Source: JBBAAP01 sp043808305
GTDB lineage: Bacteria; Planctomycetota; MHYJ01; JACQXL01
Reading direction: 5' to 3'
DNA length: 56,130 bases
Assembly (NCBI GenBank): GCA_043808305.1
Contig: JAZDFB010000019.1
Span: 1 to 56,130, forward strand
Of this stretch, positions 32,590 through 42,700 are shown piece by piece (position 1 is the stretch's first letter; each line of letters begins with the position of its first letter). Both the position numbers and the translations under genes were made by a program. The notes beneath the pieces were generated by a model, which ran no database searches, was not told where the DNA came from, and worked only from the letters and a program-made list of their open reading frames with translations.

Positions 32590-33993
32590 TTACTTCTTTT
32601 GTTTGGAGCCCTTGGGCCAGCCCGCAGGCAGTCCCGCACTTATGCGGGGCAAGGCGATGACGCCTTCCTTCATCAGCAGGTCCGTCATATTGTGCGCGTT
32701 CTTGATGGTTTCCGTAGCCGTTTTGCGCAGTTCATCTTCCGTAATCTTTATCCGGGCTATGCCCTGCTCGATGGCCTTCATACCCACCGCCACGGCTTCC
32801 TCGGCGTAAACGCCCCATTTATCCATGGTCGGAATCAGGTAATCCTCGCTGATGCCTATCTTCTCGGCGTACTTGGCCAGCGATTCGGCCGCCGCGATAC
32901 ACATCTCGTCGGTGATGGTCTTGGCCCGGACGTCCAGCGCGCCGCGGAATATGCCCGGGAATCCCAGCGAATTATTGACCTGGTTGGGGAAATCGGAACG
33001 GCCCGTGGCCACGATGGCCGCGCCGGCTTCCTTGGCTTCCCAGGGCCAGATTTCCGGTATCGGGTTGGCGCAGACGAACACAATAGAGTCCTTGGCCATA
33101 AGGCTTATCCATTCCTTTTTGATGGTATCCGGCCCGGGCTTGGATAGGGCCAGCAGCACCTCGGCGCCCTTCATGGCCTCGGGGATGCCGCCGACCAGGT
33201 TTCCGCCGTTGCTCTTCAGGCACATCTCCCATTTCTCCTTGAACTTTTCCTTCAGCTCGGTCCGTCCCTTATGGAGCGTGCCCTTGCTGTCAACCATAAT
33301 AATCTTCTTGGGGTCGGCTCCGGCCTTGATAATCATCCGTGAGATGGCGATATTGGCCGCGCCCGCGCCGACCATGGCGATTTTGATATTGCCCATCTTC
33401 TTGCCCTGCACTTTCAGCGCGTTGATGAGCCCGGCCACCGTCACGGCCGCGGTTCCCTGCTGGTCATCGTGCCAGACCGGGATGTTCATCTCGGCGCGCA
33501 GTCTGGCCAGGATTTCGAAGCACTTGGGCTGTGACAGGTCTTCCAGGTTGATGCCGCCGAAGGTCGGCTCCAGGTACTTGACCGTCTTGATAATCTCCTC
33601 GGGGTCCTTGGTATTCAACATGATTGGGAACGCGTCCACGCCGCCCAGATATTTGAATATGAGTGCTTTGCCCTCCATCACCGGCAGTCCGGCTTCGGGC
33701 CCGATATCGCCCAGCCCCAGCACCCGCGTGCCGTCCGAAACCACGGCCACGAAGTTGCCCTTGTTGGTGTGCTCGTAGACCTTCTCCGGATGGGCGAAGA
33801 TGTCCATACACGGCTTGGCAACGCCGGGCGTGTACCAGATGCTGAAATCGTCGTTATTCCTGATGCAGGCCTTGGGCGTGATGCCGATTTTTCCTTTATA
33901 GAAAGGGTGCAGCAGCATCGCATCCTCGCCGGGCTGTTTGGCTCTGTTAAGCATGACCTGGATTTCCGCCTGGGTGGGCGCCTTGCTCTTCAT
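32590..33993 (-). CDS. NAD(P)-dependent malic enzyme
   Basis: The 467-aa enzyme oxidatively decarboxylates malate to pyruvate. The N-terminal domain carries DFSIWYTPGVAKPC (catalytic Tyr region), GLGDIGPEAGLPVMEGKA with the active-site Lys, and the metal-binding VWHDDQQGTA. The NAD(P) domain has the dinucleotide motif VGAGAANIA, then VDSKGTLHKGR. FPNQVNNSLGFPGIFRGALD is the family's signature near the end. There is no phosphotransacetylase extension. Ribosome site AAAGGAG is 5-6 nt from the ATG. The extreme C-terminus (PRISAGLPAGWPKGSKQKK) is unusual: 29 bp of it are identical to an intergenic palindromic repeat, so the original tail has been altered. Confidence 0.92.
   Translation of the reverse strand: MKSKAPTQAEIQVMLNRAKQPGEDAMLLHPFYKGKIGITPKACIRNNDDFSIWYTPGVAKPCMDIFAHPEKVYEHTNKGNFVAVVSDGTRVLGLGDIGPEAGLPVMEGKALIFKYLGGVDAFPIMLNTKDPEEIIKTVKYLEPTFGGINLEDLSQPKCFEILARLRAEMNIPVWHDDQQGTAAVTVAGLINALKVQGKKMGNIKIAMVGAGAANIAISRMIIKAGADPKKIIMVDSKGTLHKGRTELKEKFKEKWEMCLKSNGGNLVGGIPEAMKGAEVLLALSKPGPDTIKKEWISLMAKDSIVFVCANPIPEIWPWEAKEAGAAIVATGRSDFPNQVNNSLGFPGIFRGALDVRAKTITDEMCIAAAESLAKYAEKIGISEDYLIPTMDKWGVYAEEAVAVGMKAIEQGIARIKITEDELRKTATETIKNAHNMTDLLMKEGVIALPRISAGLPAGWPKGSKQKK
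32621..32649. repeat. Palindromic repeat inside the malic enzyme coding sequence
   Basis: CCCGCAGGCAG followed by CCCGCACTTATGCGGG is identical over 29 bp to the intergenic sequence at 51073-51101. It encodes residues of the tail (RISAGLPAG). Confidence 0.85.
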
Positions 33994-34043
33994 ATGAGCT
34001 CCTTTCTGGTGCGTAGCGGTAATAAAACATTAAAACGCTGTGA

Positions 34044-34071
34044 ATTCTATCACTTGGATTAGGCAAGACAA
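34044..34071 (-). promoter_or_regulatory. Likely malic enzyme promoter
   Basis: Minus strand TTGTCT (34071-34066), 16 nt, TAGAAT (34049-34044), about 50 nt before the ATG. Confidence 0.4.
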
Positions 34072-34130
34072 GATAATTCGGAAATAATCTGAATACTGTT
34101 ACTGCGATTCCACAAAGAACGTAAAGATTA

Positions 34131-34200
34131 GCCACAGATTATACTTGGGCTGTTGGAGCAATCCCGCTTCGGCGGGACAAACTGCCAGAGTACACAGATT
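34131..34200. repeat. Composite hairpin element with CACAGATT flanks
   Basis: GCCACAGATTATAC, a CCCGCTTCGGCGGG hairpin, AAACTGCCAGAGTACACAGATT (split here: CTGCCAGAGTAC then ACAGATT). Twin of 9713-9786. Confidence 0.7.
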
Positions 34201-34283
34201 TTTAAGAGGTGCGCCTCCCCGTACGGGAACAGGGACTTTAAGAGACTTTTAAGAGATTAATTAGTCTATTCAAGTCTCGTTTT

Positions 34284-34338
34284 AGTGCCGCTTCGAACGA
34301 AGTGAGTTAGCGGCACTTATCCCGACTATTCCGTCGGG
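34284..34338. repeat. Variable-stem hairpin followed by CCCGAC hairpin
   Basis: AGTGCCGCT/AGCGGCACT (34284-34317, loop TCGAACGAAGTGAGTT), then CCCGAC-TATTCC-GTCGGG. The same second module is found near 4228 and, inverted, at 34563. The rest of the 34.0-34.65 kb spacer holds only such palindromes and no gene. Confidence 0.8.
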
Positions 34339-34654
34339 GCAGTCACTGTAAATAAAATTAGAATTTCTTATCCCGGTGCGAAGCCTCCCTTTAGGGATAC
34401 CCATTCGCGCCAAGGGATATAGCCGGGAATGTAGGAGAACATATCCATTGCGTATTGTCCGGATACGCCTGCCGAATAATTCAATTATTGCTTGGTTTGT
34501 TTTGTATAAAGTGCTATTCAATGGGGGTAGGGGGTGAGGCAAACATATCCCCCTTAAAAACTCGTCCCGACGGAATAGTCGGGATAATTCGCTGTAACGC
34601 CCCTCCGATGCGATATCGGAGTGACTAACAGCGAGTAAAAAAAGGATGGTTTTT

Positions 34655-37480
34655 ATGGAAAAGAGAGTATTGTGGTTTATAGTGGTTTTAGCATTTGTAG
34701 TTTATGTAACAAGTTTTAATTACGGCGGTTGCGGCGGCGGCGGGGGTGGAACTGATTCTGAAAGCGGGAGTAGCACTTCAACCCTGCCCACTCAGGTGCT
34801 TTATCCTGTTTTGCCGGCTAATAACGCCACTAATGTTGGGATTAACATCCTTCTTTCTTGGTCTGCATCCGTTGGAGCAGAGTCCTATGATGTCTATTTG
34901 GGGACTACTAACCCGCCTCTCTATAAAGCTAATAGAACAAGTGGCAACTGTCCCTCCGGCGCACTCTCGTATGGCACCACTTATTACTGGCGGATAGACG
35001 CCAAAAATAGCGTCGGCGTAACCACCGGTAATGTCTGGAGTTTCACCACGCAGATGATAGTCCCTGACCAGGTGGTTCCGCTTACGCCTGCTAATTTGGA
35101 CACAGGTATCGGAATTAATACGCAACTAACCTGGGATGCGGCCGGCCAGGCCGCCTCTTACGACTTGTATTTCGGCGCTACCAGTTCACCGGCGCTTGTT
35201 ACTAATACTGCCATTACCAGTTATAACGTCGGGCCTCTTTCATATAATACGGTCTATTATTGGAAGGTTAACTCAAAGAATAGCGCCGGCACAACCGCTG
35301 GGAATATTTGGCATTTTACCACGCAAGTAACGTTACCGGCGCAGGTTGTCGGACCGAATCCGGCAGATAGCGCAGCCAATGTTTTAATCTCCACTCACCC
35401 ATCCTGGGCATCTGCTGGCGGCGCAACAGAGTATGATATTTATTTTGGCACAACCAATCCGCCCGACTATAAAGCTTATACTGCTTCTACAAATTATAGC
35501 ACTAGCGTGCTTTCTTACAGCACCACCTATTACTGGCGGATAGACTCCAAAAACTCCGGTGGAACAATAACCGGCACTGTCTGGAGCTTTACCACAGAAG
35601 CGCCGCCGCCGCCGCCGGCGCAGGCAACCACGCCTAACCCGGCTAATGGAGCAGCTAATATAACAATTAATGGCCAACTGGCCTGGGCATCGGCTATCAG
35701 CGCCACAGGTTATGACGTCTATTTCGGCACAAGCAGCCCGCCGCCGCTCTCCCAGACAAATACCAGCGCGATAACTTATAACCCCGGAATACTCGCTTTC
35801 AGCACGACTTACTTTTGGCGGATTAATTCCAAGAATACCGGCGGCACAACCACCGGGAACATCTGGAGCTTTGCCACTAAAGCGCCGACACTGCCGGCAC
35901 AGGCAACCACGCCTAATCTTGCTGATGGCGCCATCAATGTTTCCATCACCCCTCAACTGGCTTGGGCATCTGCTGTTGATGCGGCAAGTTATGATATCTA
36001 TTTAGGCACAAGCAACCCGCCTACATATATTACCAATACCGCAACCACGAGTTATACCCCGGGCGCGCTTGCCTTCAGCACCGGTTACTACTGGCGGATA
36101 GATTCCAGGAATACTGCCGGTGCGACTACCGGCACTGTCTGGACATTCACTACCAGAGCGCCCGCGCCGCCGGCCCAGGCAACAACGCCTAATCCGGTAA
36201 ATAATGCAACGGGCGTACCAATAACTACAACATTAAACTGGGCACTGGCTGATGGCGCCACCTCTTATGATGTATATTTCGGCACAACTAATCCGCCTTC
36301 ATATATTACCAATACTGCAACCACGAGTTATAACCCGGCACCTATTACCTTTACTACAACATATTACTGGCGGATAGATTCGAAAAACCTTGGCGGGACA
36401 ACCACAGGCGTGGTTTGGAGTTTTACTGCGCAATCCCCTTCTTGGTCAGCCATTGCCGTAGGCTACGGCCATACTATTGCCCGAAAGCCAGACGATTCGC
36501 TCTGGGCCTGGGGAGACAACAACGGAGGCCAATTAGGTGATGGGACGATTACAAATAAAAACACCCCGACCCGCATCGGCACAGCCACCAACTGGCCAAC
36601 TATTGCCGCAGCGTCATACAGTACTATTGCTCTGAAGGCCGACGGGACGCTCTGGGCCTGGGGCTATAACTACTATGGTCAATTAGGTGATGGGACAAAT
36701 ATTGATAAGCACACCCCGACCCACATCGGTACAGCCACCAACTGGTCAACTATTGCCACAGGATTCCATACCGTTGCCATAAAGACCGACGGGACGCTCT
36801 GGGCCTGGGGATATAATTGCTATGGTCAATTAGGTGACGGGACAACGATAAGTAGGACCACTCCGAGCTGCATCGGCACATTGGTCAACTGGTTAACTAT
36901 TGCCGCAGGGAGGAGCCATACTATTGCCCGAAAAACCGACGGCTCGCTCTGGGCCTGGGGTTATAATGTTGATGGTCAATTAGGTGATGGGACATATATT
37001 GACAAATATATCCCGACCCACATCGGCACAGATACCAACTGGTCAGCCATTGACGCAGGATTGGACCATACCATTGCTCTGAAGACAGACGGCTCACTCT
37101 GGGCATGGGGATTCAATAACTACGGTCAATTAGGAAACGGGACAACTACGGGTAGGACCGTTCCGACCCGTATCGGCACAGCCACTAACTGGTTAACTAT
37201 TGCCGCAGGGGAATCTCATACCATTGCCCTGAAAACCGACGGGACGCTCTGGGCCTGGGGATGGAACTCCTTTGGTCAATTAGGCGATGGAACAACTACA
37301 AGTAAGAATGTCCCCACCCAGATTGCCGGGACCAACTGGTCAGCTATTGCCGGAGGTGGTAGACATACTGTTGCACTGAAGAGCGATGGTTCGCTCTGGA
37401 CTTGGGGCTGGAATGTCTATGGTCAATTAGGCGACGGAACGAACATTGATAGGCATACCCCGACGCAGGTGGGGCAATAG
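34655..37480 (+). CDS. Surface protein: six Fn3-like modules plus seven RCC1-type repeats
   Basis: The ATG at 34655 is preferred to 34646 because AAAGGA lies 8 nt upstream of it. The 941-aa product has a signal segment (LWFIVVLAFVVYVTSFNYGGC; Cys26 after YGG, an atypical lipobox shared with the 45834 protein) and a poly-Gly stretch. Six Fn3/Ig-like modules of about 90 aa follow (SYDVYFGTTNPP, TTYYWRIDSKN, VWSFTT). The last 340 residues are seven RCC1/BNR-like repeats (HTIALKTDGTLWAWG, YGQLGDGT), expected to fold as a seven-blade propeller. Adhesion or extracellular binding is likely. The repeats are also near-identical at the DNA level, so recombination between them is easy. Confidence 0.85.
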   Translation: MEKRVLWFIVVLAFVVYVTSFNYGGCGGGGGGTDSESGSSTSTLPTQVLYPVLPANNATNVGINILLSWSASVGAESYDVYLGTTNPPLYKANRTSGNCPSGALSYGTTYYWRIDAKNSVGVTTGNVWSFTTQMIVPDQVVPLTPANLDTGIGINTQLTWDAAGQAASYDLYFGATSSPALVTNTAITSYNVGPLSYNTVYYWKVNSKNSAGTTAGNIWHFTTQVTLPAQVVGPNPADSAANVLISTHPSWASAGGATEYDIYFGTTNPPDYKAYTASTNYSTSVLSYSTTYYWRIDSKNSGGTITGTVWSFTTEAPPPPPAQATTPNPANGAANITINGQLAWASAISATGYDVYFGTSSPPPLSQTNTSAITYNPGILAFSTTYFWRINSKNTGGTTTGNIWSFATKAPTLPAQATTPNLADGAINVSITPQLAWASAVDAASYDIYLGTSNPPTYITNTATTSYTPGALAFSTGYYWRIDSRNTAGATTGTVWTFTTRAPAPPAQATTPNPVNNATGVPITTTLNWALADGATSYDVYFGTTNPPSYITNTATTSYNPAPITFTTTYYWRIDSKNLGGTTTGVVWSFTAQSPSWSAIAVGYGHTIARKPDDSLWAWGDNNGGQLGDGTITNKNTPTRIGTATNWPTIAAASYSTIALKADGTLWAWGYNYYGQLGDGTNIDKHTPTHIGTATNWSTIATGFHTVAIKTDGTLWAWGYNCYGQLGDGTTISRTTPSCIGTLVNWLTIAAGRSHTIARKTDGSLWAWGYNVDGQLGDGTYIDKYIPTHIGTDTNWSAIDAGLDHTIALKTDGSLWAWGFNNYGQLGNGTTTGRTVPTRIGTATNWLTIAAGESHTIALKTDGTLWAWGWNSFGQLGDGTTTSKNVPTQIAGTNWSAIAGGGRHTVALKSDGSLWTWGWNVYGQLGDGTNIDRHTPTQVGQ

Positions 37481-37929
37481 CAAATGGAGCTTTGGGCAAG
37501 GCGGAGTGAGCGTTGGAACACTCCAAAATTTACTAAACTCTGATGGCAGGCCCATTTCCGGGTTAATGGCAGTAGGAACAAAGTGACGTACTGCCACGTT
37601 ATCCCGCTTATTGAGCCGCAGCGAAATCCAGCACTTATGCAGGATTCCAGCGGGACTTACTTCATTCCCCAATAAATCTGCTAAAAATCCGCAAGAAATA
37701 ATGAACTTTTCCGCCTGTTTTACGTTTAATATAGTAGGAGGGTACACCCTGGAAGGCTTATATTATATGGCGTTAAGGGCGACTGGCGCGCAAGCCCTTT
37801 TTAATATTGGTTTTTGCTTTAGGGCTTTTCCCGTCAAATAGACGGGACTAAGTGGCACTAAAAGCATACCGCCCCCGAAAGCATTCGGGGTTAGTATGGT
37901 TAAGTGCCACTAAGAAGGATAGTGATTAG
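37481..37929. other. Repeat-filled intergenic region
   Basis: Contains TGGCAGTA/TACTGCCA (37567-37596, loop GGAACAAAGTGACG) and a nested AGTGGCACT/AGTGCCACT at about 37851-37912 enclosing CCCCGAA/TTCGGGG. A 76-codon ORF at 37611-37841 begins in hairpin DNA and has no recognisable domain, so I do not call it. Confidence 0.6.
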
Positions 37930-38553
37930 TCGTGTTGTGCTGTAGAAGATGACAATACAGGGGACCCGGAAGAGCGAAAGAACCGCTCTGCAGAAGATAC
38001 CCGCACCCGACCGGAAAACAGCCCTGGCAGGGACGCTACATACCCAAAACGAAAATACTCTCACGACAAGCTCTCCAAGTTCGAAGTCTCTATCCTAAAG
38101 GGTGATTGCCGCTCCCTGGCCGACCTGCCGGCCTGCCTGACATTTGAGCAGTTCGTCAGCGCCTTCCTGGATATCCGCGACCGGCTGGAATGCCCGTCCG
38201 GCTGGCAACTGGAGCTCCTGCGCGAGTTCGCCAACCACAAAGGCGATATCGCCAAAACCGCCCAGTCCCTGGGCCGGCCCGAACAGGCGCACAAGGTCAA
38301 ATGCCGGCTCCAGTATATGGCCCGCAAATACGGCACCCGCGCGCTCAAGAAATTCCTGGTAGTGGCACGGGTCTATATCGGCGCCTGCCGGAAACTGCGC
38401 TGGCAGATGGACTACCATTGCGACCGGCTGTCCGCCTGGCGCGACTTTGGGTTCAACTGCAAACTGGCCGCGCTGGAATGCCGGACCGGCACCGCCTCGG
38501 CTTTCAGGCACTATATCAGTGGGCTGAAAAGGGAGTTCGGCTTTTCTGCCTGA
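37930..38553 (+). CDS. Conserved hypothetical protein, start codon unresolved
   Basis: A coding-looking frame runs from 37930 (after an in-frame TAG) to the stop at 38553, about 207 codons, but no in-frame ATG, GTG or TTG occurs before the ATG at 38317. The upstream part still reads as protein (KYSHDKLSKFEVSILKGD, LTFEQFVSAFLDIRDRLEC, ELLREFANHKGDIAKTAQSL) and joins smoothly to VKCRLQYMARKYGTRALKKF. The middle resembles a helix-turn-helix (GDIAKTAQSLGRPEQAHKVK). Options: a non-standard start such as CTG, a frameshift linking it to the ATG at 37949 in another frame, or a decayed gene. A remnant of a related gene's last 16 codons lies at 39438-39488, so the family is multicopy. Confidence 0.55.
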   Translation, partial: SCCAVEDDNTGDPEERKNRSAEDTRTRPENSPGRDATYPKRKYSHDKLSKFEVSILKGDCRSLADLPACLTFEQFVSAFLDIRDRLECPSGWQLELLREFANHKGDIAKTAQSLGRPEQAHKVKCRLQYMARKYGTRALKKFLVVARVYIGACRKLRWQMDYHCDRLSAWRDFGFNCKLAALECRTGTASAFRHYISGLKREFGFSA

Positions 38554-38601
38554 AACCACGGCTAAACAGTGTCCGAAAGAGAAAACAGGAATCCCGCGCC
38601 G

Positions 38602-38775
38602 TTATTTAGTGTATTTAGGCTTAGGGTTCCGGCGGGTTTTTGGCAAGGCAGTGGTTAACCGGCCGAAGAATCTGGAGCCTTCTTCCAGCCATCTCAACCG
38701 ACTGCCGACAGGTATGGTTAAGTATTCTTTAATCTGTTCAATACTGCGGTAATAAAGCAGAAGGGGAGTCTTCAT
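38602..38775 (-). CDS. 57-aa protein coupled to the nucleotidyltransferase, putative antitoxin
   Basis: The ATG at 38775 overlaps the stop of the nucleotidyltransferase in an ATGA junction, strongly suggesting translational coupling. The product (MKTPLLLYYRSIEQIKEYLT at the start, then SRLRWLEEGSRFFGRL) is short and basic, with a helical centre. In many genomes small proteins with an LRWLEExxRF-like motif accompany MNT-domain proteins. The antitoxin or partner role is inferred from this context. Confidence 0.6.
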   Translation of the reverse strand: MKTPLLLYYRSIEQIKEYLTIPVGSRLRWLEEGSRFFGRLTTALPKTRRNPKPKYTK

Positions 38776-39266
38776 TTTATTTTAGCCCTTTTTAGCATTT
38801 TCAAATGGTAAATATCGGCGATATCCTGCGGGCGGTTGGCCTTTCGCTTGAGTTTGATTAAATCGTTTAAGGGTATCAGCGGTATGGCCAACGAACCGGA
38901 TTTTATCCTCGTTCTCTGGCGGTAAGCCCTGTCAAAATCTATGTCTATTTCGGTCATCACATCTAATGTTAAGAGCGGGTCTTTCGGGTCATAGAGGCTG
39001 AAGACCAGCATATTCTTTTCCCGGCGCCATTTTCTGCGCAATACCGGATTAGCCAGGTCTTCTATCCGGACCGGTATTTTCGGGCGCAGGCCCAGCCGCT
39101 TGGCCATGGCGATAAAATGCCGGAGGTTGGGCTCTGTCAGCAGGACCAGGATATCCACGTCGTGGGTCAGCCGCTCGATGCCGTAGAGATTAACCGCCAC
39201 GCCGCCGGCCACCAGGTATTTAACCTTGGCCTTATTGAGCGCGCTGAATATTTTCTCGTATAACAT
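38772..39266 (-). CDS. MNT/AbiEii-like nucleotidyltransferase
   Basis: The 164-aa protein has the nucleotidyltransferase fold's first motif (VAGGVAVNLYG) followed 8-9 residues later by the metal-binding THDVDILVLL (hDhD). A third acidic strand is seen in TEIDIDFDRAY. The C-terminal helices (LNDLIKLKRKANRPQDIADIYHL) are typical of AbiEii/DUF6036-type stand-alone enzymes. Such proteins act as type IV toxin-like nucleotidyltransferases or, with a small partner, modify RNA or protein. The coupled gene at 38602 supports a two-gene module. Confidence 0.75.
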   Translation of the reverse strand: MLYEKIFSALNKAKVKYLVAGGVAVNLYGIERLTHDVDILVLLTEPNLRHFIAMAKRLGLRPKIPVRIEDLANPVLRRKWRREKNMLVFSLYDPKDPLLTLDVMTEIDIDFDRAYRQRTRIKSGSLAIPLIPLNDLIKLKRKANRPQDIADIYHLKMLKRAKIK

Positions 39267-39406
39267 ATATTCACCCGAACCAAAAAAAGCTCTTTTACAA
39301 GTATTCTATGAAAAATCCCTTTAGTGTCAAGCAAATGGATAGGGGCCGGCACCCCGCCTCTGGCGGGGATTTATCCACATAAAAATCATCTGTTCAATCA
39401 GTTCCA

Positions 39407-39431
39407 CCCTCGTACGAGGGGGCTCACCTCT
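39407..39431. repeat. Intergenic copy of the GGCTCACCTCT palindrome
   Basis: CCCTCGTACGAGGG followed by GGCTCACCTCT. The counterpart inside a HEAT gene is at 12969-12992. Confidence 0.75.
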
Positions 39432-39437
39432 CCGTTT

Positions 39438-39488
39438 ACGAAACAGCACCTCCGCGGGCTGAAAAGGGAGTTTGGCTTTGCCGGGTAA
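39438..39488 (+). pseudogene. 3'-terminal remnant of a 37930-family gene
   Basis: Seventeen codons ending in TAA read HLRGLKREFGFAG, against HYISGLKREFGFSA at the end of the protein at 38553. The match begins immediately after the palindrome at 39407-39431, so the rest of this copy has been lost or replaced. Confidence 0.6.
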
Positions 39489-39577
39489 GTGTAGATATTA
39501 TAAGATGCTTAAAAACTGATAGTGTGCAAAGGTTCGCAGCTCTCGCGAAAAACGAACCTTTCTCCCATAAAAACCCC

Positions 39578-39606
39578 TTGACACCTCTATCTTAATTTAG
39601 TACGCT
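39578..39606 (+). promoter_or_regulatory. Possible promoter of the giant TPR-propeller-HEAT gene
   Basis: TTGACA (39578-39583), 17 nt, TACGCT (39601-39606), a weak -10. The gene starts about 160 nt downstream. Confidence 0.35.
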
Positions 39607-39768
39607 CTTATACTACCAAAGCTGCTGAAGTTGAACAGTGTAGGGAACCGTCAGAGTTAAAATGACGGATTCCGAAGAGAAGATAGTTAAGACGCTGATA
39701 AACTTAACATAAATTAAGCTAATTTGATAGAACATCAATATACTAAATCTTTTAAAGTAGGAATGAAT

Positions 39769-42700
39769 ATGTATAAGCGAATGCTGATTCCCAAAATCTT
39801 CCTTTTTCTACTACTCTTTTATTCCATTGATGCAAATTTATGTTTTAGTGAAGAGAGTATTTCTGCATTTGAAAAAGCTAAGAAACTAGAAAGTGAAGAT
39901 AAGAATGAAGAGGCATTTCTTGCTTATCTTACTGTTCCAAGTGCTGAATATGCTGCTGCTTCTATCGGTCGTATTGAACCAGATAAATTCATTAAGATTT
40001 TAGAAAAAAATAAACCAAATATCCCATTGTCAACCTTCGAACTAATTGAGGGAGATTTACTTCTTTCGTTAGACAAGAAAGAGGAGGCTTTAACAGCTTA
40101 TCGTTTAGCTGTATCAAATGTTGGTATAGATTACTATCCAGTTGAGATTACTGAGAAAGAATATATGCATTCCGAAGCCAAGCCTTTTTTATATGGACCA
40201 GGAAGCCATAGAGATAATTGGTTTATTCGCCGTTTTATTGCATTAGAAGCTTGGGTTGATGCAGAAAAGGAATTTAAGCGGATCTGGGAGTTGCACCGAA
40301 AAAATAAACCTTTTTCTGGATTAGGATTAGAGTTTGCCATTGATTATGTCTACTTCCTTCAAAGGCAAAACAATACTGCCCAGGCCTTTAATATTTTACT
40401 TGAAGCAATGAGTTCAATTGATATGGATCACAATCCAAATTTAGGCGAAAAATTAAGTCCTATTAATAAGTTACAGCTTTATGGTTTTTCTCGTTTTTCT
40501 GGAATTTCCCGAAAGGAGTTCGTCCGTCTTGCATACGGAATTTTTAAAAACTCCGGTAAAGAAGAAGTTCTCATAAAAGCGTTAACCGATGAAATCGATT
40601 CCCGCCATAATATCGCAAGAAGAACATTAGCTATCGTACAATCACAGAAAGGAAATCAAAATGAAGCATTAAAATTAGAGCTCGATTATATAAAGAATGC
40701 CGAATTTGATCAGCTGACCACCGCATATAGAAGAGGATTAATATTCGAATCATATTCTAAGCTTGAAGAAGCAACTTCAGAATATGAAAAAGCACTTAAT
40801 TTGCCTTATTCTCCTCCAAATTTGCCAGATAAGGACGAAGAAAAGATACAAGGTCAAATGATGACGCAGGCAATGCCGACTCGAGTTGATTATAAAACTG
40901 ACGCTGGGAAAACTGCGTTTCATGAAGAAATTCTTAATCGTCTTAATAGAATATATGTTGCGCTAGGCCAGGTAGAGAAAAGGTTGGCAGTTTTACTGCG
41001 TCAATTTGAGATTAATCCCAAGTTATTCGAAAATCTTGGAATCTTAGATCAAGCATCAAGAAGTTATCAGGCTGCGGGCAGGGAAAATGATTTCTTAGAA
41101 TGGGCAAAAAATAATATTAGCAAAGTAGAGAGTGATTTGTCAAAAGCACACCTTTATTGGATATTAGACGATTATAAGAATACTACAATACATCTGGTTT
41201 CATGCTATAAAAATAATAAAAAGCAAAGATATATACTTTCTCAGTGGAAGGAGCGGTTCCATAAAAAAGGGGAAGATAAACTAAAAATTTTAGTTACGGC
41301 GTTAGTAGACAATGATGCGGAGGATGCCGTAAGCCGGCTTGAGCGTCTTGATTTAGAAGATAAGTTTGAAGGCGAAGAAGTTATAAAAACACTTGAAATA
41401 CTATTGGATGAGGAAAGCCCCTCTGCTTTTGTAACTGGTAAAGGAGTATACAATCGCACAAAGTTTAGAAATTATTATGATTTGGCTTATCGTTTAATGA
41501 GGTTATATGAAAAAAATGGAAAAATTGAAGAACTAGTTAAGCTGGGTTTACGTATTGCGAGAGCAGAAAAACCTTTTCAAAGTTGGCCTAAAGATGTGAA
41601 GGATAGGCGAAAATTTTCCTGTCCCGATGAAAATGATTTTCCAGAAGATCTTAATGGCTGTTTTTCTCTTTTGATTCAATATACAAATAATATCAATGAC
41701 CAAACAGCAATAGAAAAGGCACTGGAGAACAATACCTATCTTCCAGCATTAGCTCAATTAAATAGAAAAAAGCAAAAAGATATTAGTAAGTCAGTTTTTA
41801 CTAAACCGTTTGGTTGGGCAAATCTTCCAAAAAATGTCTCACTCGTTGCGTCGAATGAGAATGTTTTGGCTTTAGGTTACGATGAGAAATACATATTCAC
41901 AGGGCAACCTTGGGGAGTTGGTATATATACCAAAGAAGGGAATCCTGTTACCAGAATAGCCTTAGCAACAGCGGGTTTAGTTTTAGAGTCCCAGGACAAC
42001 AATTTATGGGTCGGAACTCCCATCGGACTTTATAAAATTGACAAAAATGATTGGCACGTTTCGTACCTTCGATGTGATCAAGATTTATCTGAAAGAGAGC
42101 GCAACGACAAGGAACGTTTCGATTTTAAGAATGGCATTTTGTCTTTAGCTTTAGACGGGGATATTTTGTGGGTAGGGACAAGGAGAAACATCCAGACCTA
42201 TAATGTAAAGACTAAAGAATTAAGCATTTTTACTCAAGAGGAGTTGGGAGTAGATTCTCATGGAGATTGGAGCAAATTTATAATTGAAGCCCGTTATGTA
42301 TGGGTAGATGGCGATTTGGGGGCTCATCGTTTTTGCAAACAGACACAACAATGGGAATCTGTAATTTATGAACAGAAACCTGTCAATCTTATAGCTTTGA
42401 TAGATGGAGAACTTTGGGGACACGTTAATTTAGGAGATCCATTAAGAGATAGGCCCTGTCTTATTGATAAAGATTCTTTAAAGGTTACTCCCATATTGAT
42501 AGAAGGTAATCTTACAAGAGATCAAGAGTGTATCAATGGGCCATTTTGGTATTATGGCAAAAAAGGGGATAAACTTATTTTCAGGGCTGATTATCAGCCA
42601 TATGAATTTAATAGAGAAAGAATGAAGTTAAAAATTATGGGTATTGCTGAGTTGCCTGATGCTGAACCATTATCAGGATTTAAATCCGGCATCAAATGGA

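Noticed and set aside
37611..37841. 76-aa plus-strand ORF
   Set aside because: Starts inside hairpin repeat DNA and lacks any recognisable domain or ribosome site.
38095..38559. 154-aa minus-strand ORF
   Set aside because: Opposite the plus-strand frame whose sequence is more protein-like and has a paralogous remnant at 39438.
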